From contig JAUPFV010000005.1 in NCBI GenBank assembly GCA_036936605.1, forward strand, positions 158,411,195 to 158,475,194: a stretch of 64,000 bases of DNA, given 5' to 3'. The DNA comes from Limnanthes douglasii subsp. nivea. Its lineage: Eukaryota > Streptophyta > Magnoliopsida > Brassicales > Limnanthaceae. The position numbers were made by a program, and so were the translations under genes. The notes under the pieces are model-generated. The model was not told the origin of the DNA and made no database searches. It saw nothing but the letters and a program-made list of their open reading frames with translations. Position 1 is the first letter of the stretch; each line of letters opens with the position of its first letter. Of the stretch, positions 9,775-21,476 are shown one piece after another.

Positions 9775-12725
9775 TTAAGACTCAGCCTCATTTGTCTTCT
9801 TCTTCTTCTTGGGATCATCCTTCTCTTCGTGAGGGCCCTCCCCGATATTTTCTTCTTCATCAGAGGAGGAAGCACTTGAATAATCATGCAAGTCTCCATC
9901 AGCCATGGTATGGAAGGGAAGGTCTTCGTATAGTACATGAAGCCAAAAATCTCCCAGGTTCCTCTTCGGAAACTTCTCATGAAAAAGCAAGACCATGTCC
10001 GACTTCACTTTAGCGTACATTTGCACTTGGGTGTCTATTACATTATTGGCATAAGCATCGATCTTGGCCTGAATTTTGGCCTCTTGCTCCCTTAGCAGAT
10101 CTGCTTTCTCCTCTGCAGCCTTGGACACTGTGTTCTCGAGCGCAATCTTTTCGTTTGTCAAGTTATGGATGACTTGATCCTTGGCCTTTGCCTCCTCTTT
10201 TGAAGAGGTGAGATCTTTCTCCAATCCGGACAGCTTCTTCCGGAGCTCTTTGACAGTATCCTCCAAAGTGGCAACCTTTGTGACCCACCCCTCTTGGCTC
10301 TTCTTTAGCTCCTCGTTTTCTCCCTTCAAAATGTCAGCATTTTGAGTGGCAGTGAGGAGATCGTTGGACAGTTTCTCCTTGTCAGATTTGAGATCCTTGA
10401 TAATATCTGCCTGACCTCGAACTTGTTTCTCCAGAACAAGCACTGGCTGAACATTACTTAATATGGAGTGAGTTATGATGTCCCGTTCAATTGAAACCGT
10501 AAACGTCTTACCATTAAAAGTAACAGTGTTCGAAGTGCTTGGAGGGAGGTAAGGCCCAGCAAAGTCGTCTCTGGGAAGGTTTTCAAAATAGTCACCAAGT
10601 CCATCAAGCCCTGTGATGTCAACTCCATCAATGCTGAGGTCTCCTCCTTCAACCTCGTCGGTTTGAAAGTCACCAGGGATCTCCTCTGCTCTGGTCGGAT
10701 CAGTAGGGTCTACAGGCGGGAGAGGCTCCGGATCCCGGAGAGAAAGTTCATCACCTCTGGAGGTCTTTTTCTTTTTGGCCTCCCTCTCCTTGTTCTCTGC
10801 TCTACGTTTCCGGTCTCTCTTGGGAACCCTTGGAGGTTTGGGAGATCTACCTCTTCCTTAGCACTCTCCTGCTCTACCACTTCTAGGAGAGCAACATCAA
10901 TCTGACTTGGGGCTGGCCCCTCTGGGATCGTTGGAGCAACCTCCTCCACCTCGGCAGGGTTAGCCTCACCTGCAGTCTTCTTACTTTTCCCTTTCTTGCC
11001 TTTCATTTTACTTGGGGCCTTGGCCCAGTCTGGCAAGTATAGTGACCCGTCCGGCTCATGTGTTCTCTTGAGGACTACGTCCGGAGGGGGTGGAGTGGTG
11101 AGTTCTTCCCAGGTCAAGTCCCTCCGGCCAGTAGTATTCCAGAGGTGAGACCTTGCAAAATTGCCTCCTGTGAAAGCATCATAAAACCCGTTTCCCCACT
11201 TTTCAGCAGCCCAAGTGTTGATCTTGGTACAAGTGGTCTGTCCGGATTTTAGATAGTCAGTGAAGTCTTTAGGCAACTCTGTTAAGAAAAAAAGATAAGA
11301 CCAGTCAGTTTAGGAAAATTCGATAAGAGTAAAAATAAGAATGTAAGATAGGATCCTTACGATCACTCCTCCATCTGCTGGTGAGAAGACTTGGATTGAC
11401 TCCAGCTTTGATTTTCCTCCCATTCTCCCAGGCCCTGCTTACGAGCAAGAATTGAGTCGTCCAACATCTCTCCGAATCAAGAAGATCATCTACTGCTTTA
11501 TAATTATCACCCATGTTGAAGTGATAGAAAAGAATGTGGTGGTTTCAGCAGAGACTGGCCACAGCTGCGAATTCCTCCATTGGTAAAGGAATTGCGGAGA
11601 GCCTGGAGGCCATGATGCAGGCCATAAGTGTGTACCAGGCGTTGGGGCTCAGTTGTCTAGGGCAGAGCTTAATGAGGTGGAAATACCTGACTATCTCCGG
11701 ATCTAAGGGGAACCTTAAACCCCAATTAAAGAGCTTAGTAAAGATGACTATTTCATTGAGTTTGCAGTCCATCGGGGTTTCGGGGTCTATGAGGATTCTT
11801 ATATTTACATTATCCGGAATCCCCCACTTCGTACGCATCCGACCCAACTCAGCTGTGTGGATGAAGGCATAGTTGATTTTTTGTAAAGCAAGAAAGTATT
11901 TAACGTTTACCTTGTGGAAACAAAGTCCACTTTCCCTTCAAGGATTTACGGTAAATATGGATGCCTAAGGCATACCTTCTCTTTGCCCTTATCCTTCTTG
12001 GCAGCAGCAGCATCACTAGTCTGTCCGGAGGGTTTGGACTCGAATGGAGCCTCTTCGATAGAGTCCTCAATTATTTCCTCCATTATTGAGGAAGGGTTTT
12101 CAGTTGTCTTCGTGAGGGGGGAGTTTAGAGTTGGTTCAGTCTGACCTCCGGATTGATGAGCTTCAATGCTCTCAAGAACTCTAGCCTCCGGTCGGGGCTC
12201 TGATATGATGGTTTCTCTTCGGGGGCTTGAACCAGTGGCCTTCGGTCCGGACAACCTGTCCTTGGGTACTTTTATGGGTGCCTCTGACCCTGTACTACTG
12301 TCCTTGGCACCTGATTTTGAAGGGATGCCTTTGGAAGCCTGCCCTTTAACCAACCGACCTTTTCTCCGATTTCCCAATTTGTTGGGAGAAGTATCTGCAT
12401 CGGACCCCATGGCTATGAATGGGGAAGGTTTTTTGAAACTAGTAACAGTTAAACCTGGTTCAACAGTGGGTTCTGACTCTTGAACCGATGAACCTGAGAC
12501 AATAGGAGAAATACTGGTTTGAAACAATCTCCTCGGTTTGACACTTTTTGTAGAGGAGGAACCTTGGTCAGGCTCTGTGGTTGAGGTTATTGGTTTGTCA
12601 ATGGGGGAAGTAGGTAAGCCTCCTACGATGCGCCTTTCCCTTTCAACTTTTTGTGCTTTTTCTAGTTCTGATAGATTGAGCCACCCTCCTTTGATTAAAG
12701 CGTTCCTAGCCGTGAACATAAACAA
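9775..12725 (-). pseudogene. Antisense accessory gene of the Tat element (putative gypsy-type transposon domain plus coiled coil)
   Basis: Runs opposite to pol. Exon 1 (12725 to about 11976) starts MFMFTARNALIKGGWLNLSE and is followed by a long Ser/Pro/Lys-rich tail; it ends at a GT donor (AAG then GTATGC). The next exon (about 11890-11361) holds WGLRFPLDPEIVRYFHLIKL and LSPNAWYTLMACIMA, resembling the Pfam family called putative gypsy type transposon (PF04195). A TGA at 11545-11547 interrupts it. Intron 11279-11360 has a clear donor (GATC then GTAAGG) and a pyrimidine-tract acceptor, and splicing keeps frame (...SDQLPKDFTD). The last exon has a basic region, a frameshift near 10840, a long coiled coil (about 10450-10000) and an acidic/Lys tail. 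Function is unknown; antisense genes in this position are known from Grande and related Tat elements. Confidence 0.75.
11279..11360 (-). other. Spliceosomal intron in the antisense gene
   Basis: On the minus strand the donor reads GATC then GTAAGGAT, and the acceptor is a T-rich tract ending TTCTTAACAG. Removing 82 bases joins ...RWRSD to QLPKDFTDYLKSG in one frame. The intron splits a codon after its first base. This supports the minus strand as the coding strand. Confidence 0.75.
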
Positions 12726-13150
12726 CCAAAGTGAAGAACTTGTGTTTGAGAGAGAAAGCTCTGAAAATTAAAAAAGTGAAAATGAAGGTGATAGTGAAAC
12801 AGTGGAAAAGTGTTTTAATTTATAGTAAACCCCAAAAAGGTGTTGTGATTCTTAGGAGAGTTCGAAAGGATTTGCAATGATTAAGAAACGGCGCCGATAT
12901 CACCTTCATTTAATGAAGAGGTTGATTTTTAGAGAAAGTGGAAGCGAAATTCAAGGTGAGAAAACGGCTGAAGTAACGAACCAGAAAGAGACACGTGTCC
13001 CATGAACTTTGGCAAAAAACCGTTTAGATTCAAAGAGCTTTTTTCAGTCCGGATAAAGCTATAATACAAATCGGAGGACCTGTCCGGATATAACTGTCAT
13101 TAGCCACAGACTGTTTTTCAGGTTTTGACAAAGGTTTTTGAACAAACACC

Positions 13151-13164
13151 TAAAAAGGGGCTAC
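13151..13164 (+). other. Polypurine tract
   Basis: taaaaaggggctac directly precedes the 3' LTR. It is the usual plus-strand primer of LTR retrotransposons. The same pattern (aggggagctac) precedes the 3' LTR of the Tat element at 32005. Confidence 0.8.
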
Positions 13165-13581
13165 TGATGAGTCCGGATTCCGTTACCACTTCAGACAGGG
13201 TCAGTTCGGACAATATATACCTAACCGGACATGGACAATTCGGACACCATCATTAATTGGGCTGTTCGAATAGAACTAAAGTACTTAAAACATAATCACT
13301 TCTTGACTAAGCTGCCTGCTCTCCTACTAAGAGCTCATGGGTCCTTGAACTTGACCCAGGTCCATTAAACATGACCCGAAAGCCCATAAAGCCCAAATAT
13401 AAGGGTATAAATACCCAACCACCAACATTAAATGAGGGTAATGAAAATTAAATACAACCAGGCTGCTTAATTCTCCCTCTACTCTCTACCAAAATATTAA
13501 ATACTCACAAACTTCCACATAACTCACATAACTCGAAACAAAAATTACAAACTTACCCTCAGTTGAAAATAAACCACACCA
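13165..13581 (+). repeat. 3' LTR of the Tat element
   Basis: Matches 5786-6201 end to end (TG...CA), with the TATA box at 13406-13413. It differs at about 22 positions, mostly single substitutions plus a four-base change near the right end. Confidence 0.95.
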
Positions 13582-13949
13582 AGTATAACCATCAATTTAA
13601 ATTAATCGGCCATAACTTGTTGTTCATGGACAATTTATGTCATATGACTTTTGGCGGGAAATTGATGACGTCTTGGGAATTCCTAGAAAACATATTTAAA
13701 TTTAATGATAGAAACTTAAGTAGTTTTCACCTTGATTTTATTGATAAATCACGGTCTATCCATATGTTTTTGTTTATTCCATCTTGATTTATATGAATCC
13801 CTCTCCCAGTTCTATGAAGTGAGGAGGTTCTCTTGGATATTCCATATTCTCTAAAATGACTAGATCCTCCATTAGTTGTTATTTTTTTAGTGTGAGATAA
13901 GATATGTATCATTACCTAGAGGTCTCCTGGTTTTGTCTGATCACTCATA
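13582..13949 (-). pseudogene. Probable integrase remnant of the interrupted minus-strand Tat element
   Basis: Only the final minus-strand residues next to the LTR (FKLMVI) fit an integrase, as the segment normally found before VDYFS, which is on the other side of the inserted element at 5785. The rest carries no recognisable motif. The RT and RNase H that should lie upstream are missing, so a deletion is likely here. Confidence 0.4.
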
Positions 13950-14545
13950 CCATTTTTAATCGAGTATTGAAGACATTGATGGAATATGAAGATGACAATC
14001 TCACATTTGATCTAGTAATGATCTTCGCAAAATTATGTTGTAGGAGGATGAAACTTACACTATCATAAATAATCATCATAATGTCTTTCAGAATTTTACG
14101 CTTGTAAGAGTGACATCTAATGTGAGTTCACCTAAGATGTTGGCATCTATATCGGTGGAACTGATCAATATTATTTAAGAATGATTGAGGATGTGTGCAC
14201 CTTTCATTCTATCATACATGATTTTGTAAATGATGTTGACGAATATTTTGGGTATATCATGAGTCGTCTGATTAATACACTCGCCAACTTTATTGTGACA
14301 AGGTCCGTGTCATTATGAGGTGATGATACTCATCATAAATAATTTTTGAAGGATCACAATAGTGGGTACGAATTACGGTATAGGTGTGTGGAGGTATAAC
14401 CTTGGTGTTGGACCTTTATATCATCCACATGTTGCTTTCTTGATTTTATGGTTATTATTAAAAAAGGGATCATTGTCAGTGATGACTCTAATGGTTTGTA
14501 TATTATGATCAAAGTCGAGATATTTCTCCTCTTGTAGCTCAAATA
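13950..14545 (-). pseudogene. Tat-type protease remnant
   Basis: Minus-strand reading gives TIRVITDNDPFLIITIKSRK, then after frame changes PHNDTDLVTIKLASVLIRR, LMIYPKYSSTSFTKSCMI. In intact elements these match the segment before and through the DTGSS active site, here mutated beyond function. It follows the gag remnant in the expected order on the minus strand. Confidence 0.5.
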
Positions 14546-14559
14546 TTACTTTATTTTCC

Positions 14560-15570
14560 AAAGCTCTTTGTTCAACGGGTGCGGCTACAGCTTCCCTTCA
14601 TATCTTAGTGAATGATCTTGATCGACAGAAAGGTCTCTTTGTGTATGTTTGTTTTTTTTATTGACAAACTCAAAGATCTTGCACTTGTTGATCATATTCT
14701 AGATATGGTCTTGTAACTACCATGAATCCGAGATATAATGTTTAACATAATTATGAAACTTACAATATGTTTGTGTTTGTACTCATTTGGGACCAATTCT
14801 TGGTTGGCCTTCGATATATTATCTCATCTTTGGTACAATTAAGATAACGCCCAAGTTTTTGGTTAGCTTGGTGGAAGTCCCCCTAGCCACACTCTGGTTA
14901 ACGGATATTGTTTTATTGTTTTATTGTTCATTGGTCTCCATCTGCGGTTTTGTTTGTTCCATTGTCTCGCCGGACGGTCTCCAGTGCTCTTACAAGTGTC
15001 TGGAGGTGGTTTTAAATTTTCTTGAGCAGTCGTTAGCAGGTTTTTGTTCCATGATAGTGGATTATCTAGGGATACATATTTGAGAGTGTTGTATTTCTTT
15101 CGAGTATGTGCTTTGGAGATCTCTTCCACCTTTATGTGATACTGTACCTGCTTCAATAAGTATATGAAGTTTAATGCCTTCTTCTTCATGATGGAATCAT
15201 ATAGAGGTTATGGTAGGATGCATTGATATTAAGATGCAACCGCTATCAGATCATGACAGTCTTCCATTTCGATATTTGTATCCACGATCCTCTCTATGTT
15301 CTCTTGACATCTCATTTAGCCATTGTTTATAGTGGATGATGTAGTCTCCATCTTCCTTGATCACCTTTGATCCTATGAAATGGTCGTGGGAGGTCATTCT
15401 CAACATCTTGAAGCTCTTTATTCACCCCACAGAGAGGCTATTGCGCTGGCCCATAAGATAATTGAAAAAGCTTCACATTTCATGAGGACATTTTCCATAT
15501 AGCGCATTATATCGCTTCCGAAATTCTCGATGTTGTGCTCTGGATCTTCTTCATTGTACTTGTCCACCGT
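14560..15570 (-). pseudogene. Tat-type gag remnant
   Basis: Read on the minus strand: KYNEEDPEHNIENFGSDIMR (start of the gag capsid domain), MKCEAFSIILWASAIASLW, then QVQYHIKVEEISKAHTRK and QNRRWRPMNNKTIKQYPLT, and finally YCQFHNYVKHYISDSW with a partner stretch MINKCKIFEFVNKK, matching the degenerate zinc-like motif near the end of Tat gags. Numerous stops. With the protease and the integrase on the left it forms one minus-strand element broken by 5786-13581. Confidence 0.65.
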
Positions 15571-15629
15571 GTTGTTAAGAAATTTGGATGACAAACCTCC
15601 TTACATGATGTGTAAATGGAAAATGAAGT

Positions 15630-17160
15630 ATTCATTGTTCACCTTCTCCTCGCCATAAAAGATAAAATTCTGGTCGCCATAAATGTTGGTTTGAAGATGC
15701 ATATCCTGAAAATGTTTCCAACATGCATACAATATACAGGTTTCGGAAAAAATATAATAAAGCTAATCATGGTGGTCAATCTCAAATACAGTATTTGTTG
15801 CTGAAATTGAAGGAACATAAATACTACGTGTGGGATTAGAGAAGTAATAATTTTTTTTGCACGTCGTATAAGTATTGATTTGTTGCATACATTCTCATAT
15901 CTCCTTATCATATATTGTACGTACAAGATGAAATTGTATAATATACCATTGCTCGAGATTCTACACCATGTACATTTATCGTTGGTTATGTATCTATGGG
16001 TACAGAGAAGGAAACCGACTATAAGTGGGATTTAAGTGTTCTTCAAGGTGTGATGATGTATACTATGTGTGCGTTTCCAAGATTCATTTGATGGATTGGG
16101 AGTTAGAATGAATGCTAGCTATTAAAGACATATTTCTGGATGCAACGAACTCGGTATGCAAGCATATAAAAAAGAATATTATCGCATGGTAAAAAAGTTG
16201 ATGACTTACGCCGCGAATTTAGAGTAATTTCTAGAGTTTTAAAACTTTGTTGTCGAAGCAAAAACGGTAGAAGCTTATGATCGAAGTATAACATCATTAC
16301 GTCAATTGTTCGAACGAACGAGATGAAACATCATGACAATAAACAACCAATCGGTAAGCTTGGATTTCTTTAAAAATGTTACCAATTTTATCAAGAACAC
16401 TAGATGTTGTATTAATTGTAATTTTTTGTGTAGGTGTAAGAGTTCTCACTCGGCCATAAAACATATCTTGGTACTAACTAATGCATTTTATAACTTTTTT
16501 AGGAGAAAATTCACAAGCTCGTACTTCAGCAACATACGTCAATTCTCTAATATTTTGAGTGAAGTAAGTTTCGTATCGGACTTGATACTAGATATCTATT
16601 GAACTCAAAAATCTTTAGTTATGTATCCTATGCAAGCTTAGAATCAATGCCCCATGCTATTAGACATACTAGATAAATAGGTATTGATCGAGTAACATAT
16701 GGATATGTCATTGGGAAAACACATGGGATACCATGCATATGTGAAATAGCTGCAATAAAAAGAACGGGTAGATATATTCCTAAGAAATTTGGATATATTT
16801 TAAATAAGACTAGATATCATTCAGAGAGATACCACTACGCATGAAGATGTTATATTAAAAAACTATCCATCATAGATAGTTTGCTACGTGGTTACAAGCC
16901 TAGACATTAAGACCATATTATCAATATAGTTATACATATCCTAAATCCCAAAATGATTCATGTTGTAGAGCCTAAAGAGCAGATTGTTACTAAAGGTAGG
17001 CCAAAATCCTGTATGTACTGATCGACTAAGCGGGACCTTAGTGCGTGGGAATATGCCATTGATAAAACTGCTAGTGCTAACACTCCAATGAACACATTAG
17101 GTAGCAAAACTGCATAAAAAGTCGTTTCATTTGTAGTACCTAAACCTCCGACCACTAAAA
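15630..17160 (+). pseudogene. Mutator-like (MULE) transposase relic
   Basis: In order: YRFRKKYNKANHGGQSQIQY and KLKEHKYYVW (15734-15832, region before the catalytic core), TFIVGYVSMGTEKETDYKW with LSVLQGVMMY (15972-16089, MULE transposase core), DATNSVCK followed by KKNIIAW (16138-16190, near the conserved C-x2-H-like site), GKTHGIPCICEIAA (16710-16766, SWIM-type zinc motif) and GRPKSCMY with STKRDLSAWEYA (16996-17070, the Gly-Arg-Pro-Lys tail). Multiple stops and frameshifts. Such enzymes cut and paste Mutator-type DNA transposons. I could not find its terminal inverted repeats. Confidence 0.7.
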
Positions 17161-18128
17161 CGAAATTAGGTAAAAAAAAACTACTAATAACTTGAAGTTA
17201 AATATGTACTGGAAGTGCATCCGTACCTTTGTACATCCTTATATCAGTATATTGGTAGACATTATTCTAGATATACAGTGCATGCATTAGACCGTTTTGA
17301 GAACAATATACAATAAAGAGGAAAATTAGACCTAATAAGATATAATTTGATCTCGGAATTAGATTCTAACCATAATTGTTTTTATAAGTTTATGGTTCGA
17401 TCGATGCCTTAGATGACAATGCGTATGTTAAATTGGTTCACGAGTCACCTGTGTATCCATTATTGGATGATATTTCCCAACATTAGGTTACTGCTAGCCA
17501 TTCAATATTAATGACTTGTATACCATATATCTTTACAAGCTAGTTTAACGAGTCTACCAATACGGGGGCGTCTACTTGTTTGTTCGACAACTATTATAAA
17601 AACCGGAATTGATTTTGTTCATGGGAACCACTTCGTACATGTAAGTATATCAATGACACATTGTATTTTTATATATATAACTATGTATTTGTTTCTATTT
17701 CGTATATTTAATTGTACAAATTACTAGTCCTCTTAATTGTCTTTGACCGCCCTTATACTCTACATGAAGTCTGTAATATAACGACGAGGCTAGCTAATGT
17801 TCGATTCAATACTACGATAGATTCAATTTTTTTTTACCAAAATCATGCTGGCCACATCATTCAGGTGTATTGAAGCACCAATAATTATCGATTTGACCGA
17901 AGATAATGTTTGATTATGTTACTTTACATTATCAAACTTTGTTTCATCATTGTATTTTATTAGTACACTATCATATTTAATTATGTAATACTAAACTTTA
18001 TGTTACGTTATGTTGTTAGAATTTATTTAATTAATTTTAAGTTTTGTTATCAATTGATTTCAATTACCGTCTACTTTATTTCCCACCCACATATTGATTA
18101 CTTCCCGTTAAGTTAGATTTCGTCGCCA
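17161..18128. other. No gene recognised
   Basis: AT-rich sequence, probably the 3' part of the transposase relic and its flank. Fragments such as HESPVYPLLDDI can be read near 17440 but I cannot tie them to a family. Confidence 0.3.
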
Positions 18129-18590
18129 ACTTATATTACTCATAAAATTTATGTCCCACCCATATATATTGATCTCTTCTCTATAAATATGTATTGAAAC
18201 AGGTCATATTTATTCATTTACCAAATATCTATTGTAGAAAACCTTGAACTATTGTAGGTCTGGAATAGACTGTTGACGAAGACAATCACTTGTTACAAGC
18301 CATCAATTTTGGTAAAATAAAAAGGTCGGATAAGACCACCGATACTTGTTTTTAATAAACTTATTACTCGGAAAATTTATGTCCCACCCATATATATTGA
18401 TCACTTCTCTATAAATAGGTATTGAAACATGTCATATTTATTCATTTACCAAATATCTAATTGTAGAAAAGCTTGAACTATTGTAGGTATGTAATAGACC
18501 GTTGACGAAGACAACCACTTGTTGCAAGCCATCAATTTTGGTAAGAGAAAAAGGTCGGATAAGACCACCGATCCTTGTTTTTTTATAAAC
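18129..18590. repeat. 228-base tandem duplication with a TATA-like box in each unit
   Basis: The unit containing atttatgtcccacccatata, then ttctctataaata, then ttgacgaagacaa and ggtcggataagaccaccgat is present twice, offset by 228 bases (the ctataaata boxes start at 18181 and 18409). The copies are about 93 percent alike by eye. The layout suggests a duplicated promoter region, but no gene is recognised downstream. Confidence 0.8.
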
Positions 18591-19666
18591 TTCTGTGTAG
18601 AATATAATATATGTATGGCAGTATAGGAGTTCCCTCTCCACTTCTGTCCAGTCGTGTAAGAGTCTCTAACATGTACAACCAATTAAATCTGAACCAATAG
18701 TTCGGGTGCTCGACTTAGCGTACAAAATAAGGGAAAAAGGCATTGAAGATGTTGTATTTGAAAATTATGGATTTCATCTCAATATATATGGTAGTTTATT
18801 TGGAGGAATGCCTTGCTGATCAAACATATGCAATAGTAAATTTCTCACTCGTTCATTTTAACATCGACTAATATAAGTTGTAATCTTTATTGTACTTTTA
18901 CGTTTAATGTTATTTCATTAATTTTATATCTTTTTATTAGTTAATCTCATCTTGTGTTAATAGTTTGTTTAATTAATTTTCATCTTAATTTTTACTCTTA
19001 TCTCTATTTTTGGTAATGTATAATTGATATGTCAAAATATATAAATACTTCTAAAAAGTCGGATGAAATATTTGATAGCAAAACATATCACCTTAAAAAT
19101 TTCAATAAAAGCTAATACCCCGCGATATTTACTTAAATAGTCATGCATATTGTGTGATATGAATTATATTGCCTTGCGTCGCACACGCTGCATGATATAA
19201 ATTATTTTTGTCGTGGAAAGTGTACGACTCAAGGTAAAAATTTTGGCTGTGATTTTCAGGCAAGAGAGGTATTTTTGCGCACATCATCGCGATAATTGTA
19301 AGGTGATTCACATATGTTGTGCGAAATATACCATTTTATTTTCATTCAAAGTAATTATGATCAATATTAAAAGATTTGTGATGTATCACATTACATTTAT
19401 GATTTATTGACATGAACATACAAAAAATTAATTCAATAATTTATGATGTATTTGCTTTCCATATTAATCAATTTATGGTGCTTCGTAAACCAAATGGTTA
19501 TAAACATACAAAACAATAATAGGAAGATCATAAAAAAAATAGTTGATAACAATATAAAAATAAGCAACCAACTCACAATGATATAAGTAATTGAGAATTA
19601 GCTAAGAATGTGGCATAATTTTTGAAAGAGATAAATACCATGTTAACTTTCGGAAACCAGTGTCGA
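18591..19666. other. No gene recognised
   Basis: AT-rich intergenic sequence. A short plus-strand stretch near 18711-18790 reads VLDLAYKIREKGIEDVVFEN without a stop but is too short to assign. Confidence 0.3.
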
Positions 19667-19777
19667 TGGTAGCGCCGAACTACGAGATGGAACAGACGGT
19701 GCCAAACACAGAGAAAAGAAAGACGAAAACAGAAAATTGAAAATCTCTAACCCTAGGTGAGAGTATAAGAGACTTGA
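19667..19777 (-). repeat. Truncated 3' LTR of the chromovirus
   Basis: tggtagcgccgaactacgag and the following roughly 110 bases match 24130-24240 with only a few changes. The match stops abruptly at about 19777, where integrase-coding sequence begins. Confidence 0.85.
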
Positions 19778-20826
19778 TGTGGCTGGGTAGCTTTAAAATT
19801 TATGCATTAGGATTAATCTTTTCAATCATTTCAAACGGACCGACCTTTCTTACAGCTAACTTGTTATACTCGTGCGCAAGATAGCGATCTCTGGTCAAAA
19901 CTGCCCATACAAAGTCCCCTACTGCAAAGTCCACCATTCGACGCTTTTTTATCTCTTGCAACCTTGTACTTATGTGTTGTTTCCTCCATGTGTTTGCGTG
20001 TGTTTTCATGGATCTCTCATAGATCAACAATGGCGTTCTCAACCATAGCTGAAACCTAGTCAAGCGTTGGGGAAGCCCAATCCAGAGGACACTGTGGGTT
20101 ATAACCACAGACTACCATAAAGGGACTATACCCACTACTGTGCTTGTGGTGCCTGTTGTAGGCGAATTCAACGTGATAAAGGCACGAATCTCATGTTTTC
20201 AAGTTACCGGAGACCTCTGTATGTACCATGTTTCCTAATGTTCGATTAGTTACCTCGGTTTGCCCGTCTGTCTGCAGGTGATACGCGCTGCTAAAACTCA
20301 GCTTTGTGTTTGTGAGGCGCCACAAACTCCTCCAAAAATGCCCGACAAACCGCGTATCGCGATCAGAAACGATATTCAGGGCTAGGCCATGTAAGCGGTA
20401 GACTTCACGAAAGTATAAAGTAGCAAGATTCACAGCATCTATGGTTTTCTTGCATGTAATAAAGTGGGTCATCTTAGAAAACATGTCAACCACCACAAAA
20501 ATTGAATCGTTACCTCTCTGTGTTATTGGAAGTCCAGAGACGAAATACATGCTGACGCTTTGCCACGGTCCCTCCGGTATTGGGAGTGGTGATTATAGGC
20601 CTGCATTGGAGGATGTACCTTTTGCCACCTAGCAAACCCGACAACCAGCTACAAAACGGATAACATCTCGCCTCAAATACAGCAAGAAGAACTGACCGAA
20701 TACTGAGTGAAGGGTTTGATCTCTACCATCATGACCCTCGTTGTGTCTCTCCTGTACAATTAGTAACCTCAAACTTCCCTCTGTAATACAGAGTAAATTA
20801 CCTTTGAAGAGGTAACCGTTGCTCAC
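19778..20826 (-). pseudogene. Chromovirus integrase
   Basis: Begins with the zinc region (ITEGSLRLLIVQERHNEGHD, ending in RFVAGCRVC, 20629-20826). The core spans 20191-20550: FVVVDMFSKMTHFITCKKT (first Asp), IVSDRDTRFVGHFW (second Asp) and HLQTDGQTEVTNRTLGN (catalytic Glu). After a frameshift the C-terminal part reads KKRRMVDFAVGDFVWAVLTR and KVGPFEMIEKINPNA, then ILKLPSHIKS, where it is cut by the LTR junction. Stops and frame changes make it inactive. Confidence 0.85.
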
Positions 20827-21476
20827 TGCAAATGTTTTCCAAAACCTACGCTAATGTCCTTTAGAATATGATCAAAATATGGATCGATAGCTAGTAAATC
20901 CTTCATCATATCTAATCCCACAACTTCCCCTTCCATACGAATCATCATACTGTGTCGGCTCAGTGCATCAGCTACACGGTTAACTGCCCCCGAAGTATGC
21001 TTGGTGGAAAAGGTAAATTGTTGAGTAAATGCTGCCCAGCATGCATGGCGGGAAGAGAGCTTCTCCTGACTCTGCAGATGATTCAATGCATCATGATCGG
21101 TGTATAAGACAAAGTCATTATAGGCCAAGTAGGAACTCCAATGCTTCAAAGTTTGTACAATTGCATAAAACTCCTTGTCATATGTGCTGTAGTTGAGTTT
21201 AGCTCCACTTAACTTCTCACTGAAGTAGGCTACGGGTTGGCCTCGTTGGCTGAGTACAGGTCCAATGCCCAATCTAGAAGCATCACAATGCAGTTCAAAC
21301 CCTGTAGAAAAGTCAGGTAAAACCAGAATCAGTACAGTAGTCAGTCTTACCTTGATCTCTTCAAACGCGGTAGTTGCTTCAAGGGTCCAGCAGAACATCT
21401 TTCCCTTCATACAATCCGTAATAGGAGCCATGACACTGCTGAAGTTATATATGAACCTCATGTAAAATGAGACCAA
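20823..21476 (-). pseudogene. Chromovirus RNase H domain
   Basis: A 217-residue open stretch with FELHCDASRLGIGPVLSQ (first active-site Asp), PVAYFSEKLSGAKLNYSTYD, KEFYAIVQTLKHWSSYL, and FVLYTDHDALNHLQSQ followed by RVADALSR, the classic gypsy RNase H signature. It is the longest unbroken piece of this element. It overlaps the start of the integrase zinc region by a few bases in another frame. It would degrade the RNA of the RNA-DNA hybrid during reverse transcription. Confidence 0.85.

Larger units (their letters stand above)
5786..13581 (+). mobile_element. Tat-lineage LTR retrotransposon, internally deleted, with antisense gene
   Basis: Two LTRs of 416 and 417 bases (about 95 percent identical by eye) bracket a primer-binding site, gag, protease, the last part of integrase, a non-coding spacer, an antisense multi-exon gene and a polypurine tract. 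RT, both RNases H and the first half of integrase are missing between about 8660 and 8690, so the copy is non-autonomous. The flanking five bases (ccact and agtat) do not match, so no clean target duplication is left. A related solo LTR at 32971-33390 fixes the LTR ends as TG...CA. Confidence 0.9.

Noticed and set aside
10710..11276. 188-codon minus-strand frame taken as a complete protein
   Set aside because: It is one exon of the antisense gene. Its left part follows a shifted frame; the frame continuing to 9775 departs from it near 10840.
5781..13586. Target duplication for the Tat element at 5786-13581
   Set aside because: The flanking five bases, ccact and agtat, do not match, and no shifted LTR end gives a match.
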